DNA of 64,000 nucleotides, taken from NCBI GenBank assembly GCA_019722365.1, contig JADFUC010000162.1, positions 1 through 64,000 on the forward strand. Direction: 5' to 3'. Of this stretch, positions 51,001 through 63,752 are shown piece by piece. The DNA is from Lithospermum erythrorhizon (lineage: Eukaryota > Streptophyta > Magnoliopsida > Boraginales > Boraginaceae). Every line of letters begins with the position of its first letter. Position 1 is the stretch's first letter. Made by a program: the position numbers and the translations under genes. The notes beneath the pieces are model-generated. The model saw only the letters and a program-made list of their open reading frames with translations, did no database searches and was not told the DNA's origin.

Positions 51001-53525
51001 ATTATCCTCCTTAGGATCTATAATTGATAGGTCATAGAAAGAGAATATGTCAAATTTTAATGTACTATACTAAATTGTTAAATAAAATTATAAATTTAAT
51101 TTAATTATGTAAATATATATATATAATATATTTAAAATTATATTATCGGTGCGATCTCTAAGTATGTGTTTTTCGTAAAACCGCAAAAGTTTCTAAGCAT
51201 GAAATCGTTCATATCAAGGCCACAGTAACCAACTAAGTCGGTTGAACGGTGCGATTAGACCTATCTGTCTGGGGTTTTTCTGTTGTTCCCATCCCAATGG
51301 GGTAACTAGTAATTCTCGTTTTTCCTCGCGTAAAGGTTCCATTCTTTAGTGGTAATATACACTATTAACAGTATTTTGTGTGAAATTTTAATTTTTATTC
51401 TACTTTTAAGTGTAGTACCAAGAAAGTTTTAAGGAAATACTTACCCTAAAAAACACTATTATATGGCGTGTGTAGTGATTCTCTTCGTCAATTCCAATGT
51501 GAACGCTCTTTATCAATTGTTAAATGTAGATCAGAATTTTTGAATGTGTAAAGTGGCTTTAGTTTAATAATAAAATTTTAGTTTTTTCGGGGCGATCATT
51601 TGGCCTCAAATCTCGCTTCCACATGAAGCAATTTAATGTATAATTTTAAGTTAATGAATATATGAAAATCTCTATTTAGGCGATCTTGGCGATTTTAACT
51701 CCTTCATCGCTGCCTCAGTCTCCGCCGGCCTTATGGCCGACGGAGAACCACACCAACCACCTCCTCACCACGAGGACGGAAGACCTCCTATGAAAGCAAT
51801 AAAGGAATTTTTCAAGGAATCATCAAAACCATATTGTCAGCCCACTACAGTGAAGTCAAAGTACTTAAATATTAATCATATCCTGTGATCTAATCAAGGT
51901 ACATGTAGTTAGACATGCCAAATTTTTAATGCATTTGATACTAAATTGTTAAATAAAATTATAACTTAATTTAATTTATAAATAGATATATATATTATAT
52001 TTAAAATTATCGGCAAAGTGATTCAAGTAAGCCAGAAACCAGAAAAAGTTTCACATGAAATTGTTTGTCTCATATCAGGTTGCTTGAAAAATCCAACTAA
52101 GTCGGGTTAAATCAGCGATGCATTTTATCTCTGTTCGGGTTTTTTTCATTCCCATCCTTACTGTAACTAGTAATTTCTGTTCGTACTGGTTCATTCTTTA
52201 GCGTAATACACTATTAAATAGTATTTTGTGTGTGAAATTTTAATTTTGCCTCATTTTTATGTAGTAATTGAGAAAGTTTTAAGGAATAAAATAGTACTCA
52301 CCCTAAAAACACTATTATACTTACAAGGTAGTATTCTTCGTCGAATTCTAATGTGAATCAACGTTCTTGTATTGAATTGATTAAACGTAGACTCAGAATT
52401 TTGACGAAGTGTATTTTAGTTTAATTAATAAAATTTCTAGTTTTTTTTCGCTTTAATTTGGCTCTCTATCTTCAAATCTCCGTCTACGGCTAAATTTAAT
52501 GCATAATTTTAAGCTAATGAACAGGGAAGTGAAAATCTCTATTTTAGGGGATTCTGCGATTTTAACCCTTCATCACTGCCTCCTCTCCACGGCCTTAAGA
52601 CGATAATATTCACCACCTCCTCAATTAATGATTGTTAATTCCCATGAAAGCGATAGTCAATTTTTCAGTTTAATCATCAAACCATATTGTCAAACACTAC
52701 AGCAGAAGTCAGTACTAAATATAATCATTATCCTCCTTAGGACTAATCGATAGCCATGTAGTTGTAATACGTCAAATTTTAACGTGATTTGATACTAAAT
52801 TGTTAAATAAAATTATAACTAATTTAATTATGGAATATATATATAATATATTTAAAATTATATTATCGGGTGCGATCGCGCGGTTTTTGGTAAACCGCTA
52901 AAAAGTTTTATATGAAATCATCAACTATACCTGTCGTTAAAAAATCCAACTAAATGGGTCAAATCGCGCTGACAGCATTTATCTCGTTCGGGGTTTTTCC
53001 TGTTATTCCCATCCCATCGGGTAACTGGGTAATTCTGTTTTTCCGTGGTAATTGGTTCCATTCTTTAGGCGAATATACACATACAAATAGTATTTTGTGA
53101 GCTTAAATTTTAATTTTATTCTCTTACTTTTTAAGTTATAGAATCGAGAAGTTTTGCTGAATAAAATAAAGTACTCTCACCTAAAAACACTATTATACGT
53201 TATTAGTATTCTTCGCTCGAATTTAATGTGAACGCTCAGACACCTATTAAACGGTGACCGAATTTTATCAGAAATAGATTTTAATAATTTAATAAAATTT
53301 TGGCTTTTTTTTCGCTTTAATTGCCCCATTCAAATCCCTAGCCCACACGTAGTTTGAATTCCCACGCATAATTCCCAAGTTCTAATGAATGGTGGCGAGA
53401 AATCATGAAGGCGATCATGCATTTTAACTCCTTCATCGTTGCCAGCCTCCATTTTACGTCACTTGAGAACCACACCAACCACCTCCTCACCACGAGACGG
53501 AAGACCCCATTTAAAGTTATGAGAG
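41930..53525 (+). repeat. Tandem array of ~13 units of ~872 bp
   Basis: The landmark tagtttaattaataaaa recurs at about 41,950, 42,827, 43,702, 44,579, 45,447, 46,307, 47,164, 48,046, 48,918, 49,797, 50,677, 51,560, 52,421 and 53,281 (some forms altered), a mean spacing of about 872. Each unit runs: hAT 3' end (about 90 bp); a GC-richer block with accacaccaaccacctcctc; a block with tcattatcctccttagga, agaatatgtcaaatttttaa and an AT tract; a block ending gttgttcccatcc; and the short MITE (ccattctttaggtgtaatat onward). AT-rich blocks are almost identical between units, while CG-containing words differ by substitutions and 1-4 base indels. No open frame persists across units. The left edge is the hAT right end; the right edge fades at about 53,525. 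Confidence 0.9.
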
Positions 53526-53599
53526 ACATGTCAGCGACCATTAATCTTAAGTTAGAGGTGATGTTGTCGTATCTCTTTGATAAAAACACATTTTGACAT

Positions 53600-54900
53600 G
53601 GCTCCAGTAAGATTGCAAACTGAAAACTGTAGCTAAGGTGTTTGAGAAACTGCCCCAAACAGAAATTTGTGTAGATAAGGTGTTTGAGAAATTGCCCCAA
53701 ACAGAAATTCCCAGTAGAACCATTGTCTCCACAGGTAATCCTGATAACATGCAAGGGAAGAGGGTGAAACATTCTCAGGTTTGGCAAATTGTTGGAAATA
53801 AAGTACTAAAGTGTGGGGTGAATAAGGGTGACAACAATTGTAGTACTTCAGCTACAACATTTCTAGTTCAGAACCCTTTTTCTACACTTGAGGATGTTGT
53901 CGAGTTGAAAGAGATTGCAAGACCAGAAGAAGGAACAAGGCCGGAGAATAAAGGGACTTTGCACTCTAAAATTGGAGACAACCAGAGAATGAATCGGACA
54001 AAACTGAAATCTGGTGATGGAAGGATCATGATAAACTGAACTTCTCAAGGATCAGACATGAGTTGTCGATAATGTAGTTCATGGCCAGCAAATAGAGCCA
54101 TTATGAAGGAACCTGCCAAAGTGGATAACTAAACCATAATTGTTCAGAAGCAGACCAGTGTTGATTTTGAAAATTTAAATGTGGTGAGTCCAAATGATCA
54201 CTTGGTGAGGATCCATTAGAAAATATTCCAGCACCTTTGTGCTTTGAACACCAAAACAGAAAACACAAAATAAGGTACAAAAGTCCTATAAATGTGGGAT
54301 AAAAAAGAAAACAACAAGATGACAAACAACAAGACCATATTTCACAAGTTATAGGGGAGAAGGTCGATTCCCCATTAAACAGGATGTTTCTGAGAAGACG
54401 ATATTGCAAAAGCTATGAAGAGAACACAAGTTATTGATGGTTCTATAACATCAGGTGCTAGCATAGATGCCCAACAGCTACAACTTATGCTACTACTGTT
54501 AAACACCAATGTTTGGGTCACAATACCGAAAAGAAGAAGAACAACAAATGCTATCATCCTCTCAGCTTTGGATGCTCAAAAGAAATCATCATGCTAAAAG
54601 AAGATTGAACAAATAATGCAAGAACCTCACTATCCTGGTAGAACCCGAGGGGACAAAACAAATCCAAGGAAAGCAGCTGCAGATGACTCTCAATTGGGAA
54701 AACATAGCAACAAGCAGGGCAATTCTCACACCGACTTGCCTCCCGATGTTGACTTCATGTTTCCTAATGATGCGGGTATCGAGAATGGATAATCATTACG
54801 ACGGTGACCGAGCATATGCTTTAGCTCGAGATCGCTATCTCACAGAAGGTCTCTCCAAGTTGGTCTCTCTCAGAAAAAAGGTAAAGATGAAATCATGAAA
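53600..54900 (+). pseudogene. LINE-like ORF1 remnant (DUF4283/retrotransposon type)
   Basis: A frame from about 53,626 to 54,039 has no ATG at its start. It encodes a lysine-rich linker with a duplicated 13-residue unit (VFEKLPQTEI twice) and NPFSTLEDVVELKEI, the kind of tail seen after the zinc knuckle of plant LINE ORF1/DUF4283 proteins. Further frames to about 54,900 give fragments such as DLPPDVDFMFPND and AYALARDRYLTEGLSKLVSLRK, again of this type. Stops and shifts separate them. No endonuclease or reverse transcriptase was found downstream. It could instead be a decayed host gene. Confidence 0.4.
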
Positions 54901-57159
54901 CAAGACTGTAATGCAGGAAAGAACTAAGTCATTCAAGAGTATCAATCATCCTTTGAGCAAGTTTGTCGTCATAAGAGTTCTAGCCACGGTGAAAAGCAGC
55001 CTTCCCCAAATGGTCCAGGACAGAGTAGACAAAAAAGAAACCACCTGATAACTAAGTTACTGATGTCCTGAAAAGATGACCATCGGTTTAGCGATATCAT
55101 TTATCTCCCCAGATTGTTTTGTCAGTAAAACCCCATCTTCCAAATCTTCTGCCTAACTATTTTTGTTTTGCCTCTTTGCATTCCAAGTTGTTATTTTTGG
55201 AATTCTCTCATTTATTTAGTGAACTATCTTATTTTAATCACCAGTTTGTCATTAAAAAAACTAGTCTGCCTGCATAAAGGTGATAACCATGCCCTGCTAT
55301 AGCTTTGTTAGTCTTTAGGTGTGCCAACTTGAAAATTCGTTATTAGCAATTAATGTCCCAATATCATGTCAACTTCGAAAGAACATAGATCATAGTCATG
55401 TCCAATTTTCGTCATATAAAGCAAAATAAAAAATAAAAAATTGCCCCTCTGCCCGTTTAATAAATAATATTGACAAAACCCCTCATTATTAGCTCATAGA
55501 TTGGGGACTTTGGCTAATGATCTAGGGTGGAATCTACATACAAGAATAATTAAACTAGTACGGAGTAATATGTACTCCGTAGAACATTGCAAAAAATATG
55601 AGCCGGCTATATTTTTCTCATTATTTTTTCTTTTATATTTCCTGAATAAGTCAGCTATGTTCCATGAGTAAAGCCATGTAGTGGTTCCATGGATCAGAAA
55701 TAATGTACACCTTTAAGGAGGTATAATACAACTGTCCAGCATGTTAATATATACCCACTTTATCTTTTGTGGTATAGTTGAGGAAAGCTTTGTAAGAGAG
55801 GGATCTAAGAAGATGCAAATTAAAGTATTTTGCCTAAGATAATAACATAATGAGCTGCTTGCAGAATAGCCTCTCATAATAATGGCCTATTAATATCTAT
55901 ACTTTAAAGTAGGAACAACCTATATATTATTTAATTAAATAAATTCATTTTCGATTGAAATAAATCAACATACAATTAAAAAGAACTTTGATTCTTTAAT
56001 TAGTTGCATGCAATTATTCACATGTTTCATTTAAATATACATTTCATTAGATACATTGGTTTTGTGATGATAAAATTTGATACTGCATTTTGGTCTAGTA
56101 ATTACATGGTAATCACCTAATATATAGTCCCTCAGATCCAATTTACTATCATATGAAAAATATTTATTAAAGAACACTGATTAATATTATTATATCCCAA
56201 AAATATACTTATCAAAAATACTTAATAATCATTAAAAAGTACTTTATTATAATTAAAATGAAGAGATCAAGAGTAAATTATATCAGAATTTATATTACCA
56301 AGAAAAGAGATTCTGACACTACAAGGAAGGAATACTATACTTGATCTAATGTCCAATAAGTAGCTATTCAGGAATCAAATTAGTACTCAACTCAATATTG
56401 ATAGACTTCTGAAATCACCTCTTAATAATATCCATCAAATTAAGTAATTAGTATGTGTCTTTATAATTTATATTAATGAGATGGATTCATAATATAGGAA
56501 TATTGAGATGGATCTATAGATAAAAGTATTCAAATAATGAATCTAGAAGATATTATGATATACTAACATAAGAAATTATTATTGTAGTTATTTTTACATT
56601 TTTGGAAGAACTTGTGTAACAAGTTTAATATATTATATTATTGCCATAAATTTATTATATTGTATTTATAAGTATTGATGAGCCACCTGCCTGCATATTT
56701 GATCAATCATTTAACTAATACACAATATTAATATATTTTTAAATCTATTTTACCAGTTTACATGAAGAGAAATTAGGCAATAATGGATTAATAATAAAAA
56801 TATATATTGAGTGGATCGGGTATACCCTCTTTCTTATCTGGCAAGAGATCCGGATAAAACCATTATGTTATGCTGTTAATTTATGGGAGAAACCGAAATC
56901 CTTTTCATGAAAACCGATCCCTATGCAAATAAATTGCTTAGACTACAAGCTTACTTTTTTTAGACTCCTCGTGACGAGCTGAAATAAATCTTTCTTTGCA
57001 ATCCTATTCTTCATATTTGTTTAATTTATGTTATATATGTTATTATATATAATAGGTGTATAATAATTTTCCAATAGCGGTTACAATGCATGAAATTAAA
57101 CAAGATGTGGCCGTGATGTGCGTGCGTATGTTTTTTATTCCCTCCTCCCCACATTAATG
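54901..57159. other. AT-rich spacer, nothing recognised
   Basis: The first 300 bases may be the tail of the LINE-like remnant. The rest is AT-rich non-coding DNA with no ORF or RNA gene I can support. Confidence 0.4.
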
Positions 57160-57273
57160 CTCCTTCCATTTCTAAAATATTATACCATGTTGATTTTAAT
57201 GTGTTAACTTTTTTCAATTTTAAACTCAAATAATATTTAATATGTTATATATTTATTTGAAAAAAAATATCAG
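57160..57273. mobile_element. Stowaway-like MITE, left part (split by Copia)
   Basis: Begins ctccttccatttctaaaat and ends at the Copia LTR. Together with 63,753-63,897 it reconstitutes a MITE of about 258 bp resembling the intact one at 6,327-6,571. Confidence 0.6.
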
Positions 57274-57791
57274 TATTATAAATATAACTAAAAACAAGTA
57301 AAAGACTTAGAGAATAAGAGAATAGGAGGAGACTAGATTTTATTGATTCATACTCATTTGGATTTTTTTTACTTGACATCCTAGCAATTTTTTTTTTTTT
57401 TGAAATAGTTGTCACTTTGGAATTCCAATGCAATGTTTCATTAGTTTTTTCTTTTAAACTCATACTTAATGTATTCAAAAGTTACATAGTGAATATAAAA
57501 GCTATTTTATGTTTAATGCTATTAATTATTGTTTTAGTTATTGATTAGGGATATATACTTAAAATGTACTACATTCTTAATTATTTCTTAATTAACGTAA
57601 AAAATACTAGGATGCCAAGTAAATAAAACCAGAGGGAGTATCAAATACATTACAAATGTGTCTATTTATAGGCTTCAAGATACAATACATAGCTTGGTAA
57701 ATAAGTAGTCTAATTTCTTTCTAATCAAGCTATCTCTTTTCTTACTAAACAAGACGACTTGGTGTACAAGTCAAGACATCCATTATCAACA
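57274..57791 (-). repeat. Copia 3' LTR with MITE insertion
   Basis: Matches 63,509-63,752 over its whole length except for a 288-base interruption (the MITE at 57,353-57,638 plus one TA). Shared words include tcaaatacattacaaatgtg, ctatttataggcttcaagat and ctaatttctt. Confidence 0.75.
57353..57638. mobile_element. Stowaway-like MITE inside Copia LTR
   Basis: A 286-bp insertion with TA on both sides (57,351-57,352 and 57,639-57,640). It starts CTCATTTGGATTTTTTTTAC and ends as the complement of CTCCCTCTGGTTTTATTTAC, with ttgacatcctag/ctaggatgccaa further inward. The other LTR has a single uninterrupted TA at the matching point, so the target duplication is directly visible. Confidence 0.8.
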
Positions 57792-57988
57792 AGAATATAT
57801 CTCGTAAAACCTTACTAGTAAAAATTCCGTCTAGGGATAAAACTCCAGTGAAGAAAAAAGAGTGCATTTTTCTTAACATACACTTATAATGTTAACTCAT
57901 TAATACCTTATCAGGAAAATCCATTCGGGACAAAACCTTGATTAAGGAAAAAGAGTACAACGCGTATTAACTCCTCCTCATGACCACA

Positions 57989-60900
57989 TCACTTGACATC
58001 ATTTAGTCGACTTAGTCCTATACTTCTGGATAGCTTTTCGAATGTTGAGGTAGAAAATGATTTAGTGAATATATCTACCAGATTATCACAAGATCGAATT
58101 TCTTGAAAATCGATTTCACCATTACTTTGAAGATCATGGGTAAAGAAGAACATCAATATATTTTATTCTATCTCCGTTGATATGTCATTCCTTTAAATGT
58201 GCAATACATATACAATTATTATCATAAAGATCGTCGTGACTAATTTTCATATGATAAATCACAAGTAATATGGATCTGCTAGATCATATCCCACAACCAA
58301 ACACATTCACGACTTTTTTCCTGCATTTCAAGATTTCTGAATGTTTGGATGATGTTACTGATATAGTTCTCATTTCATATATCATCATGACATACATTAC
58401 TACTGAATAAAAACCATATATGTGATCTTTCAATAGGGATCATATAAACATCAAACATTCGCATAACCAATTACCTAGAAATTAAATATGTTCTACTGGA
58501 ACAATATCATATTGATTATACATTTTTAAATTCATTCCAATGTCTTCGTGGTAGTGAAAGTGTACTATCAAATAATATATTTGGTCTTGTTAACCAACAA
58601 GATACATTTTTTGCTTCAATAGCACTTATAGATGGTATTTCGGGACTAAATAATTCTTTTTGTACGTTCTCTTGGCACTAATAGGCCATTGTTCACATCA
58701 TATGATATTATAATTGTTGGGATACTCAATGTGACTTATCAACAGTGTTTCATCTCAAATTCCTTCTTCAAGAAGTTTACAACTCTTGAAAGCTCTTCAG
58801 GAGTTCCAATAATGTTTAAGTCATAAACATAAATTGTCATTTTCATAAACTTTTCTCCCGATCTTTACATGTAAATACAATGCCATGTAAGATCATTCGT
58901 ATAACCATCTTTGGTTAAATAGTCACTAGGAAAACCTTATGGGACAAACACCTAGTGAGACAAAATATTTATATTTTCTTTAGATATGCTCATGTAATTG
59001 TCTCATTAAAAACCTTACCAAGAAAAATCCAGTGGGAAAAAAACTTAGTGAATGAAAAAAAGAGTACAATGCATATCATATCTCCCTCTGATGAGATCAT
59101 CATTGTATCATTGTATATCATATCTCCCCCTAATGAGATCATCAGTGTAGATTATTCAAGTAGAATATCCAAATAACGCTACAAACGTTTGTTAATATTG
59201 CATGATTATGCAATCATGTATCAGTTGTATGATATACATTATAATTGGTACTTCAAGACCAAGTTCATGTCTTCCGGACGAGATACTAAATTATCTCTTA
59301 TGAATCTCATTTAATTGAGATTAAATATTTCTATCATGTATCAAATATGATATGAATTTGTACTTACATGCACAATTGTCATGTATATATCTTTACAAGG
59401 TATTTAATTTCAAATTCGATTATAGACATCTTGTCTGACAATTGAGAACTCTACAGGAGTATGAATTTATAATTACATGCCTAATTGGCTTGTATATACC
59501 TTTATAAGGCATTTGATTCCAAATCTGATTATAAATATTTTGTTTAACAACTAAGAACTCTACAAGAATTCTTGTGCTAACTTATTCATGATAACTTAAT
59601 CATTAAGAACTCTTCAGAAATCTCTATAAATTATAATAGATATTCACTAATATCGTAAATATTTAAACCATCAGTAATAATATTAAATCATTTGAAAATA
59701 AATGTAAGATCAATATCAACTTACAATTAATAATTCACATATCTCATACCATGTAATAAATAAACAAATAGATCATACAATTACATATGACATAATATAA
59801 AATAAAGTTAAACATATATGACATACTATCGATATACATGTATATTCATGTGATACTGAATAAAATGATAATGCAAATAAATGTCTAATGATGAAGTTCG
59901 AACTTGCAATCCATCATCCGGATGACTTTCAATTTATTCAAATATTTCTCATATTAACTCAACTGAGTTAAGTTTCCAGGAATATAGATATGTGTTTCAG
60001 GCATCATAAATCTTTCTACATGTTTTCATGTATACTTATTTCTTAGCATGCTATATTATACGTCATATATGCATATCAAGAGGCTATATTTTGTTGTTAC
60101 CAAACAAATACAATTGTGATACCCTCTATCAAAAAGTGTATGTGACACTTTATAATTCATTTAGTGCCTTCGGGTATAAATATTTTGTGACAACTCTTAC
60201 TTTAGTTATTTGCACAGATACCCAATATATACTGCACTAGTATCATATTTCATTAGACTTCGAGTCTAAATTTCTCACTTGTATAGTGAGTTTAGTTTAC
60301 TCTTGATTGCATCTTTTCTATTTGATCAAAATATTTCTACTCACTTAAACGGATAGACTTATGATCCTCATATTGCTTGCATGATATGTAACTCTTCATT
60401 GTATGCAATATTTATTATCGACAATTTTTTCCTTTTGGTTCCACCATGTTCATGATAACTGAGATCTCTTATATTCATGAATTTTGGTATGTAAATGTCT
60501 TCTAGATATTTGTTATATATTTAGCTTATTCATGAGATATATTATTCATCTGCCTTTTATAATGGTAATCATTTTATAGACCATCTTCAATGTCATATCT
60601 TCGATGGTGGAACGATTTGATCTATAATGGTTCTTCAAGAACCCTTACTCTAATTTGAGTGTTGACAATTGGTATAATTCATTATCATCTTGAGGTTAGA
60701 AACTTGTTTGGTAGTGAACTTCTGATTCACATTATCCATTGGATTGTTCGTGTTTTCTCCTGAACTTCAAGTTCATATTTATTCATTTTGATGATAATAT
60801 AATACATGGATATTTCATTTCAAGATATTCTATTTTTCAGTTGTATATTCTCTCCCCCTCAATGTTGAAAATATTGATACATCATAATGAAAAATTACTT

Positions 60901-61560
60901 CATAAACTAATTTCAATTTAATATTTCCAAGTATATAGATGTTTATACCCAATAGGTATCATAAACATTCAAAAGATTCATATCTTGTGCATATTGTTGA
61001 CGATATATGATGCACGTATAATTGGGAGGGTAAAATATTTGGCTTCTGACCAAACCAACTATATTGGGGGAGTCGTATGATAACTTTTTGGCCTGATGCG
61101 AATCCATGTTACTACATGTAGTATAACATTTTCCAACAATCAATTGGGGGTGTATGCATGTAATACAACATGCCCCCCAAATGTCAACTGGGAGTTAACT
61201 TCATGTAGTGCATTCCAAATCATTAAACTGTTCATTGACTTTGTTCATTGACTCTTCAACAGTGTCGGCTTAATTTTACAAATATTTTCGCATCGTAACT
61301 AATGGGATGGTCACAACTTGTCATACCAAATAATAAAAGTTCTAATAATTCTCAAACTTTGAGTTTGAAAGAACATTATTTTTGGTACTATAAATATGTG
61401 TATAATACGATCCACATGAGAATGATGATAATTATTTCTCAATATAACATTTTTACTATATGATGTACTCGCAACAATAAAATATTTAATTCTTCCTTCG
61501 TTTGTTGTCTCAATGTGGTAATAGCGTGGCCTATCTCTTTGAAACTCATGGGTTTCTTTG
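57989..61560 (-). pseudogene. Copia polyprotein remnant (GAG-pre-integrase to RNase H)
   Basis: Read on minus from high to low coordinates. The pre-integrase region is at about 61,540-61,380 (PRYYHIETTNEGRIKYF). The integrase start is a corrupted IWYDKL-HP at about 61,320. A fragment resembling the integrase/RT linker lies at about 60,880-60,600. Reverse transcriptase lies at about 58,850-58,735 with IYVYDLNIIGTPEELSRVV, where the catalytic YVDD box has become YVYD. RNase H spans about 58,620-57,989 with RRHWNEFKN, a degraded SRECVW and a clean end (FFFTHDLQSNGEIDFQEIRS, then VDIFTKSFSTSTFEKL) up to TGA at 57,989. Many stops and losses are seen. Non-coding copies of a phrase like aaaaccttaccaagaaaaat occur at 57,800-57,960 and 58,920-59,060. 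Confidence 0.75.
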
Positions 61561-62106
61561 GCCTCAGAATCTGATGTATATATAAATTAGTGTTCCTTCA
61601 GGACCCGTATGTTGGCTCTTCCGTAGCCTTTCATTAATTTTGCATTTCCTCATATTGTGATAATATTTGCTTCTTTTGTTATCAAGTAAGAATGTTTTTT
61701 CTTATCTTTTTAGAATAGTATGAAAAATAGCACTGTCTACTTGACAATTTGCACTACCTCGGATGCCTATATACTCAGGCAATTTCATTTATAAGGTACT
61801 TCTGGACCTATAAGAAATTATAGGTAGTAATCAGTCAATAAAATTCAATCCATGTAATTGAATCTGGATTCTTCAAATTATATGAGTCTTCAGGCCTCGT
61901 AAGTGAATTCATACGATTTCGTATTATTTTTAAAATAATGAGGGCATTGATAGAAATTCTTTCGAATATTCAGAAGTCCTTAATTTTTATGGTTGTCGAT
62001 TCTAAATCCTTGATCTTTTGAACTAGTTTAGAAGACTAGTTATGATTATAGTAAGATGCGGATACATGTAGTCTTACGGACTAGTGATAATCAAATCTTG
62101 CCTCTG

Positions 62107-62403
62107 TCATCTCTTTAAAACCTCTCGATACTCTTGAACCGCTGGGTATGTAATTTCCATTTGTGCCTTAAAGCGCAAGACATCACCGGCTTCATCTCTG
62201 AGTTTTCCGATAATGAAAATAGAGATGTCCCAAGGGGCATCCACGAATGGCACCACCCGACAACATTGCGAAAGTCGATGGTGAAAATAGAGTCGGTAGC
62301 AAGATTCAAAGTGGGTATCCTTGTGTAGCGCCGCCCAGGACTTGACGGCGAAGGCTTCGTCAGTCAAAGCAGAGTCGGAAGAATTATCCAAGAGGGCATC
62401 CAT
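62107..62403 (-). CDS. Unrecognised 98-codon ORF inside Copia
   Basis: ATG-started, uninterrupted and clearly GC-richer than the AT-rich element around it. The peptide begins MDALLDNSSDSALTDEAFAV, continues with CYRLYFHHRLSQCCRVVPFV and DAPWDISIFIIGKLRDEAG, and ends ITYPAVQEYREVLKR. It matches no Copia Gag feature I know, although it sits where Gag should be. It looks like real protein sequence. A host exon captured by the element, or a separate insertion, is the likeliest explanation. Whether it is expressed is unknown. Confidence 0.4.
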   Translation of the reverse strand: MDALLDNSSDSALTDEAFAVKSWAALHKDTHFESCYRLYFHHRLSQCCRVVPFVDAPWDISIFIIGKLRDEAGDVLRFKAQMEITYPAVQEYREVLKR

Positions 62404-62897
62404 TGATGTGGCACCACCCCCTTTTCATTATCCAAGTTTAGATCATCCATCAATATTATTCACAAGTCTTGTGAACTAGTCTTCTGGACTCAAAATATAT
62501 CATTGGTAAATCATCTATGATCTATAAATTGTGAATCCTTATCGGGTCTCTTGAAGGTGATTCCAATGAACCCGATGATAAATAAATATAGACTAAAGTC
62601 ATCGGGTCCAACTCACAAGTTACTTTCATGCCACCAAATCAAATCAAGAAACTAAAGTCAAAGAAAACACCAAGAAGAGCGTTGGAAAGTAAGCGAAACT
62701 TTCCTTATTTACTGCGTCCCTCAAGCAGAGAGGAGTTTGTTCGAGATTAGGACAAAACCAAAATCTTCCAAGAGCAAGTGGTCTAACAAGACAAAGAAAT
62801 GTTTCCTTGCCCACTAATACTACTAGAACTCATGGTTGCCGAGACCAAGGTGTTAAAAGTACAATAGAATCCACAAGTTAAGCATATACTTTTCTTG

Positions 62898-62901
<4 letters not shown>

Positions 62902-62968
<67 letters not shown>
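62902..62968. repeat. (AT)n microsatellite
   Basis: About 33 uninterrupted AT units within the Copia internal region. The Tyr/Ile-repeat ORF over it is translated microsatellite. Confidence 0.9.
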
Positions 62969-62972
<4 letters not shown>

Positions 62973-63508
62973 TAATTCATGCTAAGATTTTAAAGTTGAT
63001 TTGGACCATTAACGTGTGCAAATCAAATAATTGATAAATGTCTTCTGAATAATATGTAACTAATGATTTTGAATTAATAAATCTTTGAGACTCAAATATT
63101 AAATGATTGTCTTCTAGACTGATAAATATAAAATTTAATATTTAATCATATCATAGATTATATGAATAAATATTTATTTATTCTATCAATTTAATAAAAA
63201 CTGAAATAAGTTAAAAGGTGTAGTATTATCTTTGAAACTCGACGCTCAAACTAGTATTAACTTCCTATATAATTTTTAAGAAGCAGCGCCATAGTACCTG
63301 AGCGCGCAAACTAGTGCCAAGAGTTGAGTGGAGGTTCTGCTAATTGTGTATGCGAAGCCATAGTACCTCAGACGTACTACCTCTCCGTGAATTGATTCGT
63401 CTAGGTTGTCTTTCCTAGTTGTTCACAAACTAACATAACTAGGTAAAGATAAAATATAACGTGTTTGATACTATAATTTAGTTGGAGAGCTCGATTGTGC
63501 TAATAACG

Positions 63509-63752
63509 TATTATGAATATAATTAAAAATAAGTAAAGGACTGAAAAAATAAGATAATAGGAGTAGAATAAATTTTATTGTTTGATATCAAATACATTAC
63601 AAATGTGTCTATTTATAGGCTTCAAGATCTTCAAGATACAATACATAACTTAGTAAACAAGTAGCCTAATTTCTTCCTAATCAAGCTATCCTTTTTCTTG
63701 CTAAACAAGGCGACTTGTTGTACAAGACAACACATCCATTATTTCCATAACA
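63509..63752 (-). repeat. Copia 5' LTR (uninterrupted)
   Basis: A 244-bp repeat of the left LTR without the MITE. Its start reads tattatgaat (expected tgttatgaat) and its end ataaca. It has a short internal duplication (caagatcttcaagata) absent from the other copy. On the minus strand it is followed by cgttattagcac, possibly a primer-binding site. Confidence 0.75.

Larger units (their letters stand above)
57274..63752 (-). mobile_element. Degenerate Copia LTR retrotransposon
   Basis: Two related LTRs in direct orientation bracket 5.7 kb whose minus strand carries Copia domains in order. LTR ends approximate TGTTAT...ATAACA. The word aatat occurs next to both outer edges (three bases away on the left), possibly the remains of a 5-bp target duplication. 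It sits within a Stowaway MITE and itself contains a later MITE in its 3' LTR. The coding region is full of stops, so it is inactive. Confidence 0.8.

Noticed and set aside
41930..53525. CRISPR-like or rDNA interpretation of the long repeat array
   Set aside because: The unit is 872 bp with no spacers and no rRNA sequence; it is a eukaryotic satellite.
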